Source: Aplectana chamaeleonis (Eukaryota > Nematoda > Chromadorea > Rhabditida > Cosmocercidae). From it: a stretch of DNA of 64,000 nt. Where the stretch lies: contig JAPDOI010000121.1 in the NCBI GenBank assembly GCA_029168955.1, forward strand, positions 620,001-684,000, written 5' to 3'. This document shows positions 1 to 11,548 of the stretch, in pieces. The notes beneath the pieces are model-generated. The model saw nothing but the letters and a program-made list of their open reading frames with translations, was not told the origin of the DNA and ran no database searches. A program made the translations under genes and the position numbers. Positions within the stretch are counted from its first letter, which is position 1; each line of letters begins with the position of its first letter.

Positions 1-1697
1 TCTCCACGAATCGGGTATCCTTTCGCTCATCCATATGGCACGGATGGTGTTGGTCATTTCACGAATCCCAGACGGAGGAAGAGCTTTCAGCATTTCAGCA
101 GTGATGTTGTCATCTCCACCTGCCTTTCCATTCTTCATTTTCCGGACACAATCCAAAAACTTCAGACTCAGTCGGCGGTTCCTCACTGACATCGTAATGT
201 GCTCTCTGAACATGCGGGAGCTCAGGTACTGATGGCGCTGGACGATTCAGTAGTGAACTGAAGTAATCCTTCCATATTGGCAGCGTCGCATCACCAACTG
301 CAACTCCATTGGTAGTGTTCAAGACAGGAGAACATCTCTTCATCTTCCCGCTATACTGTCGCAGCAACGTGTGTAGGCTTTCCTCGGATTCTTCTCCTCC
401 CAAGCCTTCTCGAACTCCTTAGCTCTACACGTCCACTCTCTTTCGCGGTCACTTTGAAGCTGCCGACGCAACTTCCTCCTCAGACGCTTCTCCTCCACGA
501 AGTTTCCTGCAGTTCGAGAGCACATACTCTGTTGTAGGTAGATGTTGTTTCTTCTGAGACGTCGGCGTTCTTCTTCTTAGGCTGTACATCCGGGAGTGCC
601 TCTTTCGAAGCGTCCTGGATGCATTTGACAAAAGAATCCGCGTCGCAAAGTTTCTTCTTAGTCCGTACTCCGATGTGAATAGAAACGCGTTGTCGGAAAT
701 TCCTTCTGCACTCTTCATCTCTGAGACTTGTCATGTCAATCCTCTGGAGAGGCTGAGCCCTCGCTTCCTCTTATGAATCCTCGCAGTGAAGTTCAACAGA
801 ACAGGACGGTGATCCGAATCGAATGCGACATCCCACACAGCTCTAGATCTTCGAATGTCCGATACTGGAATATTCTCGTCAGGACATAGTCAAGCTGTAG
901 TTTCAAAGTTGTCATCTTCCGCTTCCGCTGCTCTTCTGGAGATAGCCGGGTTGGTCCTGCCGCCACGTAAGCTGATGGCGGCGATGATTCCTCTTGAATG
1001 TCGATGCAATAATCAGACCACTGCGTTCACAAAAGTCGACAAGGCGGTAGCCATTGTCCGATGTTTGCTCCACTGGGTAGAACCATTTACCGAGTACTTC
1101 GGATTCCTGATCAAGTCCCATCTTCGCATTTGCGTCAATCCCCACGACAACAGCATGTTGACAAGGTATCCTGGCCAGCAACGTATTGAGTTCCTCATAA
1201 AACGCATCCTTCGAATTGTCTTCGGCGGTTTCAGTGGGCGCATGAGCACTCACTATCCACAGATTGAATCCTCTGTGATCCCGCAGTCGTACGAATGCAT
1301 TCCGACACGACGTTGAGCCGAACTCCTTGACCATACCATTGAAATCCTTCCTTACAGCTATTGCACGGCCTCCCACTCTCCTATCGTCAGCGTTGCCGCG
1401 GTAGATGGTGTACTCTCCGACGCTGATGACGGGTCCATCCTGAGGCGGGTTTCCGCAAAGCAGCAAACGGTGCATGGAAATAGCTCAGAAGTCTGGATAG
1501 CGCAGTTTTTTGGATATCACTCGACAGCGATCGACAGTTCAGGTGGCGAAATTGTGGCTTGTGGCCAAAGACTCCATGACTCCCTAGGTACGGATCCTAA
1601 GGTGTTATGGACCAGAGGCCTTAGTGTGCCGGACGGCGACACCTTTATGCAATGTGCGGGATACTTTCGCGATATAGTTGTGCACGCTATATCGCTC
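1..1697 (-). pseudogene. RTE-like non-LTR retrotransposon family 1, 5' part (copy 1, cut by window edge)
   Basis: The reverse complement matches the other family 1 copy from about 50402 to 52100, covering the 5' leader, the apurinic-type endonuclease domain, the linker and the start of the reverse transcriptase. Endonuclease motifs ALQETR-like, GIDANAKMGLD and RDHRGFNLW are readable on the minus strand. Two single-base deletions near 1440-1460 move the start codon out of frame with the endonuclease, and further breaks occur at 340-530. The linker codon that is a stop in the 50-kb copy is a Lys codon here (near 415). The leader begins inside the GCGATATAG hairpin, so about 75 bp of 5' leader is missing at 1697. 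The element runs off the left edge. A dead copy. Confidence 0.93.
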
Positions 1698-2908
1698 AAA
1701 TTGACAAAATAACCTTCCTAAATAAGGAAAATCGCCTCGCTTTGAAAGCAATAAGGATTACAAACTTGAAAATGAAATAAAAAACAATTCGTCAGTTACA
1801 GTCCAACTTTCCTGCAAATGCTCTTTCTCTAAAACAACAATGTTGTGAGAAAAACGGTTCAGATTGCAAGCGACCTCAAACAAAAGTCAGACGGTAGTCA
1901 GGAGACCTAATGTCCATGCTTCTTCACCAATGCATTCACCATGAAGAATTTTTACGAGCAATGTGATATATGTATTAAGTAATGGATGTGAGCATTCACC
2001 AACCATGCAGCAGTAATAGAGTACGAGTGATGTATGCGAGGAGTGACTATGGGGTAGATTTTGTATGCTCCGAGTAGAAAAATGGTGCTTCCATGATCGA
2101 CTCAACTACTATGAAACCATTCAGAAACTTTGTCTGTACAGTCATCGTAATCCTACAGTAGCCGGTCATACGAAGATATCGCAAGAAAACGCAGGAGCGC
2201 AGAAACATACCATTCGGCTAGATGAGGTCGAGCTCATATTGCGTGACGACGGGCGCTCACTTTTCCAGAAGAGCACTTCGTCAGACAGAGAATCACGCTA
2301 TTAACCCAAATTCGGAAGTGCATACACAAAACCAACCTCGCTCGAACACATAAGAATCTGCAGAAATGTTTCTGGGGCACATGAATACATTCTGCAAAAT
2401 CTGCTCAGACAACCTCACGCTAGTAGCCAAACAGGTTCCTCCCAGACCCGCCCAGTTCAGCACAATAGCAACAGCTGTTGAAAATTTGGCTCCTGTTGCT
2501 GTCGCCCCTAAACTTCAAATACAACAACATCCTGATAAGGTCTTTTGGGTTTCTGCTCGGATATCAGCACTCTAATGCCCTTATTCTCAATCCGCATTAT
2601 CAAGACAAGCATGTTCCAATATTACCAAGATTAGTAGATATCACCGGACTTAAGGCTATTATGCGAGCAACTTGCTCCTGTTCATGTTTGTCCTGTCCAG
2701 TATCAAAAACACCCACTCGAATGGCGCAGAAAGTATATAAGCGGCTCCAACTCATTGGGTGCCTCAGTCGGCTTTCCAAACCGACCCTGCTCAGATAGTG
2801 ACACCGGTGGCCCCAACGCTGTTGAAAGGCCTATCAGAGATGATCGCAGGCGATTGACGGGCGAATGACGGTTCGCAAAAGGCTCGCCGGGATGGTCGCG
2901 GGAGGATA
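1698..2908. other. Intergenic, no feature recognised
   Basis: AT-moderate sequence with only short open frames. I see no motif, inverted repeat or tandem repeat that I can support. Confidence 0.5.
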
Positions 2909-2912
2909 TTAA

Positions 2913-3182
2913 GGGGTCCGCAGAGTTAAAGTCGCGGCGTTACTCGCAGCGACGAACAGAACTGGGTGATGCAATATCGATGACATTCGGCGACGATGGC
3001 GACCGACGCCGCGTGAAGGGCGACGAGGGGGCACCGAAGTGTATTGACCCCGCAACGGCCCTACATCACTGCCAGCGAGCGGCAACCGACGCCGCGACGA
3101 TAATGTTTCAAAACATTTTTGTCGCCGCGTCAAGTCTGACGCTCGGCGACCACTCGCCGGTCTCTGCAACTCTGCAGACCCC
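2913..3182. repeat. Foldback MITE with TTAA-type flanks
   Basis: TTAA at 2909-2912 is followed by GGGGTCCGCAGAGTT. The matching inverted end AACTCTGCAGACCCC finishes at 3182 and is followed by TTTA. Inside, an imperfect dyad at 3071-3150 centres on a short spacer (GACGCCGCGACG against its complement). Total about 270 bp. TTAA flanks with a GGGG start suggest a piggyBac-type insertion site; no transposase is present. Confidence 0.6.
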
Positions 3183-3828
3183 TTTACGGCGCGGGTCGGA
3201 CCGAGGACAGCCATTGAAGTTTCGGTTGGATCGCGGCTCCATGCGGAGTTCGTCGGTCGGATCACGAGCAACACTACAACGTTGTCTCCATGCCGGGTTC
3301 ATCTTGGAGCGATGGCGGTCGGATCGCGGGGTGAGTGTTGTTCGGCCGGCCATGCGCCCGCGATCCGACCGGTGGTACTGTCTAAGTGGGAGATCATCGC
3401 GAGTCCCTCAATGGAGCTACCGATGGCCAACTTCCAAGACCCTTCAAGTGCTGGAGGGTAAATATGGCCGTGACGCAAATCCCTCAGGGACTGCGGCAAG
3501 GGCGGTATCCCCGCTGCAGACTTTGGGGGACTTCCCTCACGTATGCAGCAAGGATGCCTCCCGGTTGCAGACCATGAGGGAAGAGGGTTTCGGTCGCAGA
3601 CCGTGGCATGCTTTCGGTTCAGCGGCTGCTCGGCTACTAGATACTCGGACTCCAGTCTTTGTTTTAGCTAGTACCCGAACAGCTGTGGCGAAAAATGCGA
3701 CAGTAGTACCCACGAAAAATGAGGAATATAGGAAAGTCAAAAACGAGCAACAACGAGGCTACTGTTACTATTCTTTTCGGCTACTGGTACGAGATCGTCT
3801 GAATGAGTTGGTCGGTGCCTGCAGCTGA
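2980..3828 (+). other. Unrecognised open frame of 282 codons in GC-rich repeat
   Basis: The longest open frame here that is neither a simple repeat nor a known transposon. It starts inside the foldback at 2913-3182 and is rich in Arg, Ser and Ala. I recognise no domain, signal peptide or membrane segment. Other frames of the same GC-rich stretch are also partly open, which points to base composition rather than selection. Probably not a gene. Confidence 0.12.
3316..3371. repeat. GC-rich hairpin
   Basis: CGGTCGGATCGCGGG at 3316-3330 pairs exactly with CCCGCGATCCGACCG at 3357-3371, with a 26-nt loop. The GGATCGCGG word also appears near 3230, so this is part of a local repeat. Confidence 0.7.
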
Positions 3829-4522
3829 GCACCCGGTTATGAGGCAACCAGGGCTGCGGGAAAATGTTTTCAATTTTTTCGGAGACAAGGGAAACGTCCA
3901 GAAACGTCGTCAACGAAAATTCGGAAACGGAAACAAAAGAGAACTAAAAAGCGAGATGATCTAAAGTCTGTCCGAGGGAGACTGCCCGCCCACGCGATCG
4001 ACCTATGTGTCCAACGGCCATAACGAATGCATTTTCTGACAACATTCCAATAAAAGGAGCTCTCGGTGCTGATTACAACCATTTCTTTAGATTCCCGGCA
4101 GACCATTTTGAACAAAATCAAAATAAAGATCACTTTTCCGAGCTTCTTTTTTTTGGCACAAAATGCAACAGATAGAACCGGTGTTGTAGAGTAAGATATA
4201 CTTGCTAGGAGAAAAAGTGTGCAAAAAATTAAGATTCGACATCGAGCGAACATTTGAAGGCCTTGAACACAAATGCCTCTAAGTCAATTCTTGAAAGAAA
4301 TCGAGAAGGCACGAGCTACTCGCCAGACAAATTCAAACACTTCACGGACAAATGCCTGACGGTTTCTAGGAAGGAATAATAGAGAGACGCTGAAAAAAAA
4401 GATAGCAAGTGTACATAGAGCGAGCTTCACCGACTAGCAGCTTTCAAAAGGAACGGGTAAACGGATTACTTACATAGACTCGACCGAAACAACTATCAGA
4501 ACATATGTACAGCCTAACCTCC
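3829..4522. other. Intergenic, no feature recognised
   Basis: No supported gene, dyad or tandem repeat. Confidence 0.5.
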
Positions 4523-4755
4523 AAAAAGTAGGCCGGGTGGGTGACCGCGCGGCGCGGTTCAATAGGATCAGAAGTGAGTTATCCTAGCCCCGCCGACGAC
4601 TTTTCTTTTATTATTTGGATTTCTTCGTCCAGTATGCAGTCCAATCGGTTATAAAACTTCAAAGGAAAAGCTAAAAAGTAGTCGGCGAAACTAAAAAAAG
4701 TCACTTGTGCTCCACTTCAATAGCGCGATGCGGTCGCCCACCCGGCTTACTTTTT
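4523..4755. repeat. Foldback MITE (AAAAAGTARGCCGGGTGGG arms)
   Basis: Arms of about 33 bp at 4523-4555 and 4723-4755 are inverted copies that share AAAAAGTA, GCCGGGTGGG and GACCGC. A second inner dyad (CGCCGACGACTTTT against AAAAGTAGTCGGCG) lies between them. No coding capacity, about 233 bp. Confidence 0.7.
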
Positions 4756-4924
4756 CCAAGATAAGCTACAGTATGGGTATATCTCCCCCGACGACTTTGC
4801 TATCGCTCGTGATTTCTGTTCAGAATTCAGGTGGCGACGCTTTACCGCGATTTCAGCTTTCCTTTCTAATGACTCCCCTCGTACTGATTACGTTTCTGCT
4901 AAGAACTATCAAACGGTGAAGGCC

Positions 4925-5960
4925 TCTTTCAAAATGAGATCGCAGTGTGATGCGATCGTGTGCACGGCGATGCGACCATCGCGTCGCCGAGCAACGCACA
5001 GCGACGCGATCAGGGCGTCGAGTCGTCAAACTGCGCGATTCCAGCACTTTTTGAGGCGAGTGTCGGAAAGTTCTGCGATCTGATCGCGCAACGCGACCAG
5101 ATAGTGGGGACCATACTTACATCACGCCACGAAAATCGCGTACGATGTGATTTGCTTTGCGATGTACATCGCATCGACACACATCGCGCTCAAGCAAAAC
5201 CATACTTCGACGCCATTTCGCGTCCTCACCCAAAAAAAAAACGCGAAAGTGAAAGAGTAGGGTTTCAGAACTTTCCATGCACATTTCGCTGTTGTTTCGT
5301 TTTCGCACATGTTTATTTTTTCGAAGTTGTCCGTTTATCTAATTCGCTAAATTTGCGTGTATCTAGATTTCTAGATTTTACTTTTTTTGTAGCCAGATCT
5401 ACCTTCTCATGAGGAGAGCACAAAAATCTTTTTTTCGCAAACCCTGTCTTTAATTTTATTACGGACCCTGTCTTCTACTGCGACGCCAAACAAAACTTCG
5501 GCAAAAAAAATCAGAAGTCGTATAGAAATGTCCGCTTTTTTCGACAAAAATGGCTTTTTGCTAGGAGTTCACCCTGGCAAATAAGTGGAAGAACTCATTG
5601 GAGAAGTTCTTTTCTATGTCCGACATCGAAATCGTGCTCGTGCATTACCCCCTTCCACTATTGTTTGATGCTGTAGGAGTTTGCTAAGCAAAACGCTCCC
5701 ACGATGCCCTCACATCGCAGTGCAAGGCCGTGCGATGCGATGAAACCGCGAACACGCGCTAAACCGCTGGCAATCGCGCGAAAAACTATGGTTTAAGCGC
5801 GATGTTAGCGTGATGCCATCGCGCGTAACAGCTACCACGCAAACATCGCGAACGACGGCTGACAACCGCGACTCCCCAATTCCTTTGTCGCGCGCGGCGA
5901 CCTGTGGTAGATCACAATTCTGAGTGCGATAGCATCGCTCGAAGTATGGTTCCCCCATAG
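4925..5960. repeat. GCGAT/ATCGC word-rich stretch
   Basis: Two blocks (about 4930-5220 and 5700-5960) are crowded with GCGAT, ATCGC and CGATGCGA words in both orientations, in otherwise AT-rich DNA. GGGGACCATACTT near 5107 and AAGTATGGTTCCCC near 5941 are inverted copies and may mark the ends of one degenerate element. No protein was recognised. Confidence 0.4.
5393..5449. repeat. End fragment of TTAA MITE family
   Basis: AGCCAGATCTACC followed by a degenerate terminus ending CCCTGTCT and then TTAA (5450-5453). It matches the right end of the complete element at 42216-42657. No left end was found nearby. Confidence 0.5.
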
Positions 5961-6015
5961 AATAGATTTTTTATTGATCGCGTTTTTTTTGGTTTTTTTT
6001 TTGTTTTTTTTTTTT

Positions 6016-6075
6016 TTTTTTTCTAATTTCACTTCCACAGTGCGATCGCACTGTGGAAGTGAAATTAGAAAAAAA
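6016..6075. repeat. Perfect 60-bp palindrome
   Basis: Every base from 6016 to 6075 pairs with its mirror around the centre at 6045/6046 (TGCGA|TCGCA). The core is CACTTCCACAGTGCG and its complement, bordered by T and A runs. It has no loop, so it can extrude as a cruciform. Confidence 0.95.
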
Positions 6076-6362
6076 GATTCAGGATGAGATTTTCATATCG
6101 CTGTGCGGTATTCATCTACAGTAGCAGATCAACAATGGCAAATTTGCAGTATATCGATCCGAAAATCATATTCTAAACCTCTTTCTTTGTTACTAAATGC
6201 GTGCAAGCATTTTACTATTGTACAACCCTCCTTGCAAAAAAACTCAGAAGAATTCGAATCTGAAAATCTCAAAAACGACGCCAAAAACGCGAGAAATGTC
6301 ACCGCTCACATTCTCATCAGAAGTCATTTCCGAGGTTTGCAAAATGGTTTTTCTTTTTGTTA

Positions 6363-6396
6363 CCAGGTTGTTCAATAAGTTTTGTCGTTTGATAAG
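6363..6396 (+). repeat. mariner TIR, left
   Basis: Begins CCAGGTTGTTCAATAAG and matches 7636-7669 in inverted orientation with one mismatch (T/C at the 28th base). Confidence 0.95.
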
Positions 6397-6431
6397 AAAA
6401 ACAGATCTTTTATGGTTCAAAATACACTTAA

Positions 6432-7501
6432 TTATTCAGTATAATCTCCCTGAACATTAATACACTTGCTCCAACAATCCTCCAATCTTTGGATCCCATC
6501 CCTGAAGTGAGAATCCGGAAGGTCAGCAAAATACGCTTCGACAGCCATTATGGCCTCTTCATTTGATGAAAACCGCTTGCCACGCATTAATTTTTTGAGT
6601 TCTGGAAACAAATGGAAGTCGCTGGGGGCCAAATCTGGTGAATACGGTGGATGCTCCAACAATTCGAACTTCATGGATTTTTGCATTTGCATTCATTTGC
6701 ATTCATGGATTTTTGCAATTGTCAAAATGCTCTTGTGACACGGTGCATTGTCCTGATGAAAAAGGATTTTTTTCTTCTGCGAACCGGGTCTTTTTTCACG
6801 AATTCTTTCCTTCAACTGGTCCTAAAAGCAATAATATTCAGAATTAATTGTTTTACCAGTTTGCAAGTAATCTACGAACAAAATTTCTTTAGCATCCCAA
6901 AAAACTGATGTCATAACCTTCTTGGCCGATTTCCGGACACGAACTCGTTTCGAAGCCGAACAACCAGGTTCAGACCACTCTTTAGCCTCTTGTTTTGATT
7001 CAGGATCATTGTGATAGACCCAAGTCTCATCCATAGTGATGAATCGACGTACAAAATCTACTTCATCCTTTTTAAAACGCTCCAAATGTTGCTGAGAAAG
7101 TCGCATTCGAATGTGTTTTTGTTCCATTGATAGCGAATGCGGCACCCATTGTGCACACAGCTTTCTAAAACCCAAAATTTCGCTTAAAATATGGCTCACA
7201 CTGCGTAATGAGATATGTAAAGTCTCTATTAAATCTCACTCAGTCAATCGACGATCTTCCAAAACCACATCCTGTATTTTGGCTATGATTTCTGGTGTTG
7301 ATGCGCTTTTTGGACGTCCTTCACGTGGATCGTCTTCAAAGCTTGTACGACCACGTTTAAAGTCAGCAACCCATTTTCTACTGTTCTAATTGTAGGTAAA
7401 CAATCATTATACACTTTTAACATTCGTTCGTGAATTTCTTATGGTGCTACACCTTCCAAAAATAAGAATTTTATCACTGCACGGTACTCAATTTTTTCCA
7501 T
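6432..7501 (-). pseudogene. mariner transposase remnant (DD34D)
   Basis: Encoded a cut-and-paste transposase acting on the flanking TIRs. The start is ATG at 7501-7499 (MEKIEYRAVIKF). The first catalytic Asp is in ITMDETWVYH, the second in HQDNAPCHKS and the third in YSPDLAPSDFHLFP. Stops break the frame soon after residue 20 and again in the helix-turn-helix region. Between the second and third Asp, a short tandem duplication of an ATGCAAATG-like unit near 6690-6715 adds extra residues and a stop. The last segment (6432-6692) is open to a normal C-terminus. Not functional. Confidence 0.93.
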
Positions 7502-7635
7502 TGCTGTGACACGGCGACACTAAATGGCTTGTAAACAAAGAATGAATTGACAGATTGAAATGAAACTTCACATACGTTCATATGAGGAGTGTACCAACAA
7601 AACAAAAAAATTTTGGGCTAGTAGCAACGCCCTCC

Positions 7636-7669
7636 CTTATCGAACGACAAAACTTATTGAACAACCTGG
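7636..7669 (-). repeat. mariner TIR, right
   Basis: Ends CTTATTGAACAACCTGG, the inverted copy of the left end. Confidence 0.95.
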
Positions 7670-8812
7670 TCAACGAATGTTCATTGACTGTGCAAATTGC
7701 AAATTATACCATTATTTAGCCTCTAAGGTTTCAAACTATGCATCCCAGAGGCCTTCGGAATGTTGCGTCCATCAAAGTCACAATTGCCGGGAGAAGCCAT
7801 TAGCTGTAATTCCGAAGAATCTCAAAATAAAAACTGCATATCACTCTCGCTCCTCATTCGATTCCACAGTAGGCGCCCGACTTCTTGGAAAATTTATGAT
7901 TGAAGCGAATGACGAAGAAAGAAAAAAGGCAGAAAAATGAGAGTGGTGAGAAGGAAAATAATACCCCTAATTGAATCTCCCAAGTAGACGCAATACCCCG
8001 TACATAGGTTCTGGTCAGAACGCATGCACTGGTGTTTTTGACCGCCGTTTTTTTTTCGATAACTCGAATTCGACTCAAATTCTTTGGATATCGGGAACAG
8101 ATCTAGATTCTTGGTGGTTAGAACTATGCAACGGTATACTGACTGCCAGGGTATGGGATCAATCTGTTTTCGAGACAACATTTTTAGTGTGCTACACAGT
8201 GCGCAAATACAGTAAGCAGCTGTACAACACTATGTGTACTGCATAACGATCTAGAAATCAAACTTGAAGAAAGCGCCGTCGTTTGCATTCTGGTCAAAGC
8301 CTACGAGCGGTATTGTACAGTCGGCACAGATCACACCAACACTTTGCGTTTCTTATTGAGCATTGACGCAAACTCGGTGCACGTATGCTGCCAAATATGC
8401 GCACCGGGTTTGCTTGGCAAGCTGTCCAGCCCTGCTCGTCCCTGCTGTGTGCATTCGGAAGTAGAGATCGACCAAACGAACGGCTGTGCGTCTATCGCAC
8501 AAGAGCCCAAATTTCTGTACACCACCAGCTCCGGATAGTGAGGTTGATCACCACAAAAGAAAAAAATAGTTCCTACGCTGACGCTGCCTAGCGCGGAGGA
8601 TTGAAGCACGACAACTCTACACGGCTTATGATCCTTGAATAGAACAGTTGATATACACGCGCCTGACTTTAGTCTACAGAGATTGTCTTCCCAATTGGCA
8701 ATCGTTTGTCCCTAACAACTATTAGTGAATCCAGAGACAAAGCTTCTATCTCTACGGAACTGAATGGGGTGCCAGTTATCAAATGTGATGGGTAAATTTA
8801 ATATCACTTTCG
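7670..8812. other. Intergenic with weak dispersed-repeat traces
   Basis: No gene seen. The segment 8281-8360 shares words with 26400-26450 (GCATTCTG..CAAA..CTACGAG) and with 36770-36800 (CAGCACAGATC, ACTTTGCGTT), so it is probably an old dispersed repeat. Confidence 0.4.
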
Positions 8813-8982
8813 GAGCCAAATTCCGCCCGCAATTGCGGACTACAGCTTTTGCATCATGCGACACGTGATAATCGTGCTGGGAGAAAGGTGAATCGTGTCG
8901 GGACCAAGTGGTCCCAGCACGATCATCACGTGTCACATGATGCAACAGCAGTAGTCCGCAACTGCGGACCGGGATTTGGCTC
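8813..8982. repeat. Foldback MITE, about 70-bp arms
   Basis: Arms 8813-8882 and 8912-8982 are inverted copies beginning GAGCCAAATYCCG and containing CCGCAATTGCGGACTAC, GCATCATG and CACGTGAT, around a loop of about 29 bp. The terminus resembles those at 21411 and 48516, so these form one family. Confidence 0.85.
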
Positions 8983-10127
8983 AGAGAACGACCGAATATA
9001 CTGCGACATCTGAAGAATGACTCATCGCCATCAATGCTCGCAAGCTGCAGCCGCTTTCCATCACAAGTAACGATAGCACATAGCCAGCTAAGATAAAGTC
9101 AATCCGAGATCAAACAAATAGCAGATCCATGGCACCTCTCATGGCATATATAGATCAAAAGTGCTGAACACATCCTTCAGACTTTCCGGAAGACGACAGA
9201 CATAAGTTTACGACAACCGTCTGCGACCTGTCGGGCTGAACCAGAGTCTAGCACCTACTGTCCCGCCGGCTACGCAGGAGGATGTAGAGAGTTTTAAAAA
9301 ATTGAAAACTTGGATGCGGGCGTTGACATTTTGGGCCAAAAATGAAAAAAAAACTTTCCGAGGCTCATAAAAGTTGAAGACCCTTTTTTGTAAATTTCAG
9401 TCCCAAATATGTCGAAAAAAATTCACCAGGGGAACGTGAAAATCGTCGCTATTTTCTAAAACATTAGTCACCAGAGGGGGGGGGGGTGCTCACTCGGTCA
9501 AAGTCCAGAAGAAATGTTCTGGGCTGAACTGCACACACAGATGAGGAGTCTGTGCCGGTTAGATCAAAAAGCCTGAAGTCATAGGAACCAATCCGCAAGA
9601 AAGAAGAACACGTGAAAAAGGTCCCATCAAATCCATCAAAGGTCATGTCATAGGTAGAATCTCCATACTCATCCGCTAGAGAGTACATCTCAACAGGATT
9701 ATAGTTTGAGTATTCATCACGCAAAATATGGCGTTTATGCGAATCAGAAGCATGCATTCTGCAAAGCCATCAATTTCGTGGGAGCCATCAATATCGGCAA
9801 AACATAGTGGCTGCAAACGGCCTACCGATTTCCAGAATCAAGGAAAAACTAATTAACCCCCTGTGTGATTGGGTAGGTGAAATCCTTTTTCTTACGTCAT
9901 GCCTTGAAATGAGGAGGAAAGATATGCCAGCATGAACAAAAACAGTGGAGCGAAGTCAGGAATCTCGCTTGCACTATTTGATTTACTACTGTCACTGCCT
10001 ATTAATTCGCTGTGACAACAGGCTTCTGCGGAAAGCGAACAATGCAGGTCCGATTTCCTCCTGAGCCCAATAGTTTTGTGTACAAGTGTTATAGAAAAAA
10101 AATTTTTATTTTCATTCGTAACTAAGT
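8983..10127. other. Intergenic, no feature recognised
   Basis: Homopolymer-rich patches (A runs near 9290-9420, G9 near 9478). No gene could be supported. Confidence 0.45.
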
Positions 10128-11548
10128 AAACATCACGATGTCGACATAATCGAATAATGTTATCCAGCCCACCCCCCCCCCAATCGACTCATTGGCCGTG
10201 GGACAGATTTTTGCATTGGAGCAGGCTTTTCGCGCTAGCCTTCCAATCTTCTCAGAATGTATCAATATCACAATTTCGCAGGATTTATCTATGGTACGAG
10301 CAAATTTCAAGGATAGAATGGCCCAATTCACATGTATAACTGGTTTCGTTATAGTTTGACAGTATAACAGTGAAATGTATCACTGAAGAACTATAATGAA
10401 AACATTCTATTTTATTACGTTTTAGACATCAGTGAAGCATATAATTATGAATGTGCTATTCTAGAACTATTTTTGGCGTAGAATCCGATTATCGTCTTCG
10501 CAACTATCTGAATCCACTCTGAAAAAAGTTTAACGCTTTTTTCAAAGCCTACTGGCAAGGTAAGGGTACCCCCCCCCTCGGATTCGGCTCAAAACTTGCA
10601 TGCAGGGGTAATCTAGGGTGCTGAACACGACTCTGAAGTCCGTTTGTCAAAATTCCGAAGTTTACTTAGGGTTACGGTAGGTACCATGCCCTTTAGGGGG
10701 CAAAACGTACCTCAATAATTCGAAAATCGACAAATGGACATTGAATTCGTGTTCATTGCAACGAATAACCCCCGCATACAAACTTTGAGTCAAATCTGAG
10801 ACTTTGACCAAACTACCGTATACCCATCGTGATCTACAGTAGTCTGACTAAAGTCGATAAACGGACGTCAGATTCGCGCTCAGCACTCCAAATAACCCCC
10901 AAAGACACAATTTGAGCCATATCTATCGTAGTACACCGGCAATCGTCAAAAGTCGCGATTTGCCATCAAATTTTCCCCTGCTAGGAAGCTTTGAACGAAT
11001 CATGTCGAAAACTTTGGAAAGTCGGAAATTAATTCCCAGATTCGTGATCAGCGCCCCAAATAACCCATCTGGGAGGATTTTGAGTCAAATCTGGAAGGTT
11101 TTTTTGAGTGCTTTCAAAGCCCTCTTATTGCTATAATGACCAAATATGAGCGATGTGTCTTTTTTAGAATAATGACATATGAAGCACAAAATTGGACTTT
11201 TATTCCATACATCAACATTCCGCACCAAAACCAGATCCACATTTCAGTGAAGTTCTTCTACCCTTTAAATTGAATGAATAAATAAAATCAGAAGAAATCT
11301 CCATAGCAGAGTCAGTCAAAGTCAGACTATATCGAAACCAGTTATACATGTGAGTTGAGCCATTCTCTCCTTGAAATTTGCTCGCACGATAGAGAAATCC
11401 TGCGAAATTGTGATATTGATACTTTCTGAGAAGATTGGAAGGCTAGCGCAAAAAGCCTGCTCCAATGCAGAAATCTGTCCCACGGCCAATGAGTCGATTG
11501 GGGGGTGGGCTGGATAACATTATTCGACATAATCAATACCCTGTTAAC
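10128..11548. mobile_element. Non-autonomous element with about 230-bp terminal inverted repeats
   Basis: 10128-10363 and 11322-11548 are inverted copies, including CAATCGACTCATTGGCCGTG, CAGGCTTTTYGCGCTAGCC and CACATGTATAACTGGTTTCG. The interior, about 960 bp, encodes nothing recognisable but holds a repeated module (see 10580-11110). The terminal dinucleotides and target duplication could not be fixed by eye. Confidence 0.8.
10580..11110. repeat. Diverged repeated module, one inverted and three direct copies
   Basis: A unit of roughly 70-80 bp with the core GATTCGTGNTCAGC, then CCAAATAACCCC, then TTTGAGTCAAATCTG occurs near 10735-10800, 10850-10925 and 11025-11095. An inverted copy lies near 10580-10650. 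The spacers differ in length, so this is a modular array and not a simple tandem repeat. Confidence 0.6.

Larger units (their letters stand above)
6363..7669 (-). mobile_element. mariner-family DNA transposon, defective, 1307 bp
   Basis: 34-bp terminal inverted repeats with one mismatch bound the element. A TA precedes the left end (6361-6362). The right flank is TC, a mutated TA duplicate. The length and the inner DD34D-type transposase remains are standard for mariner. Hookworm mariners such as bandit of Ancylostoma are a natural comparison, but identity was not tested. Confidence 0.95.

Noticed and set aside
2980..3828. 282-codon frame as a novel host gene
   Set aside because: Starts inside a foldback MITE, lies in GC-rich repeat DNA with other open frames, and has no recognisable domain. 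Listed only as an open frame.
10880..11100. Possible tRNA or snRNA genes
   Set aside because: Looked for A/B boxes and TPsiC-like GGTTCGANTCC words over the window; none sat in a foldable cloverleaf. No spliced-leader sequence was seen.
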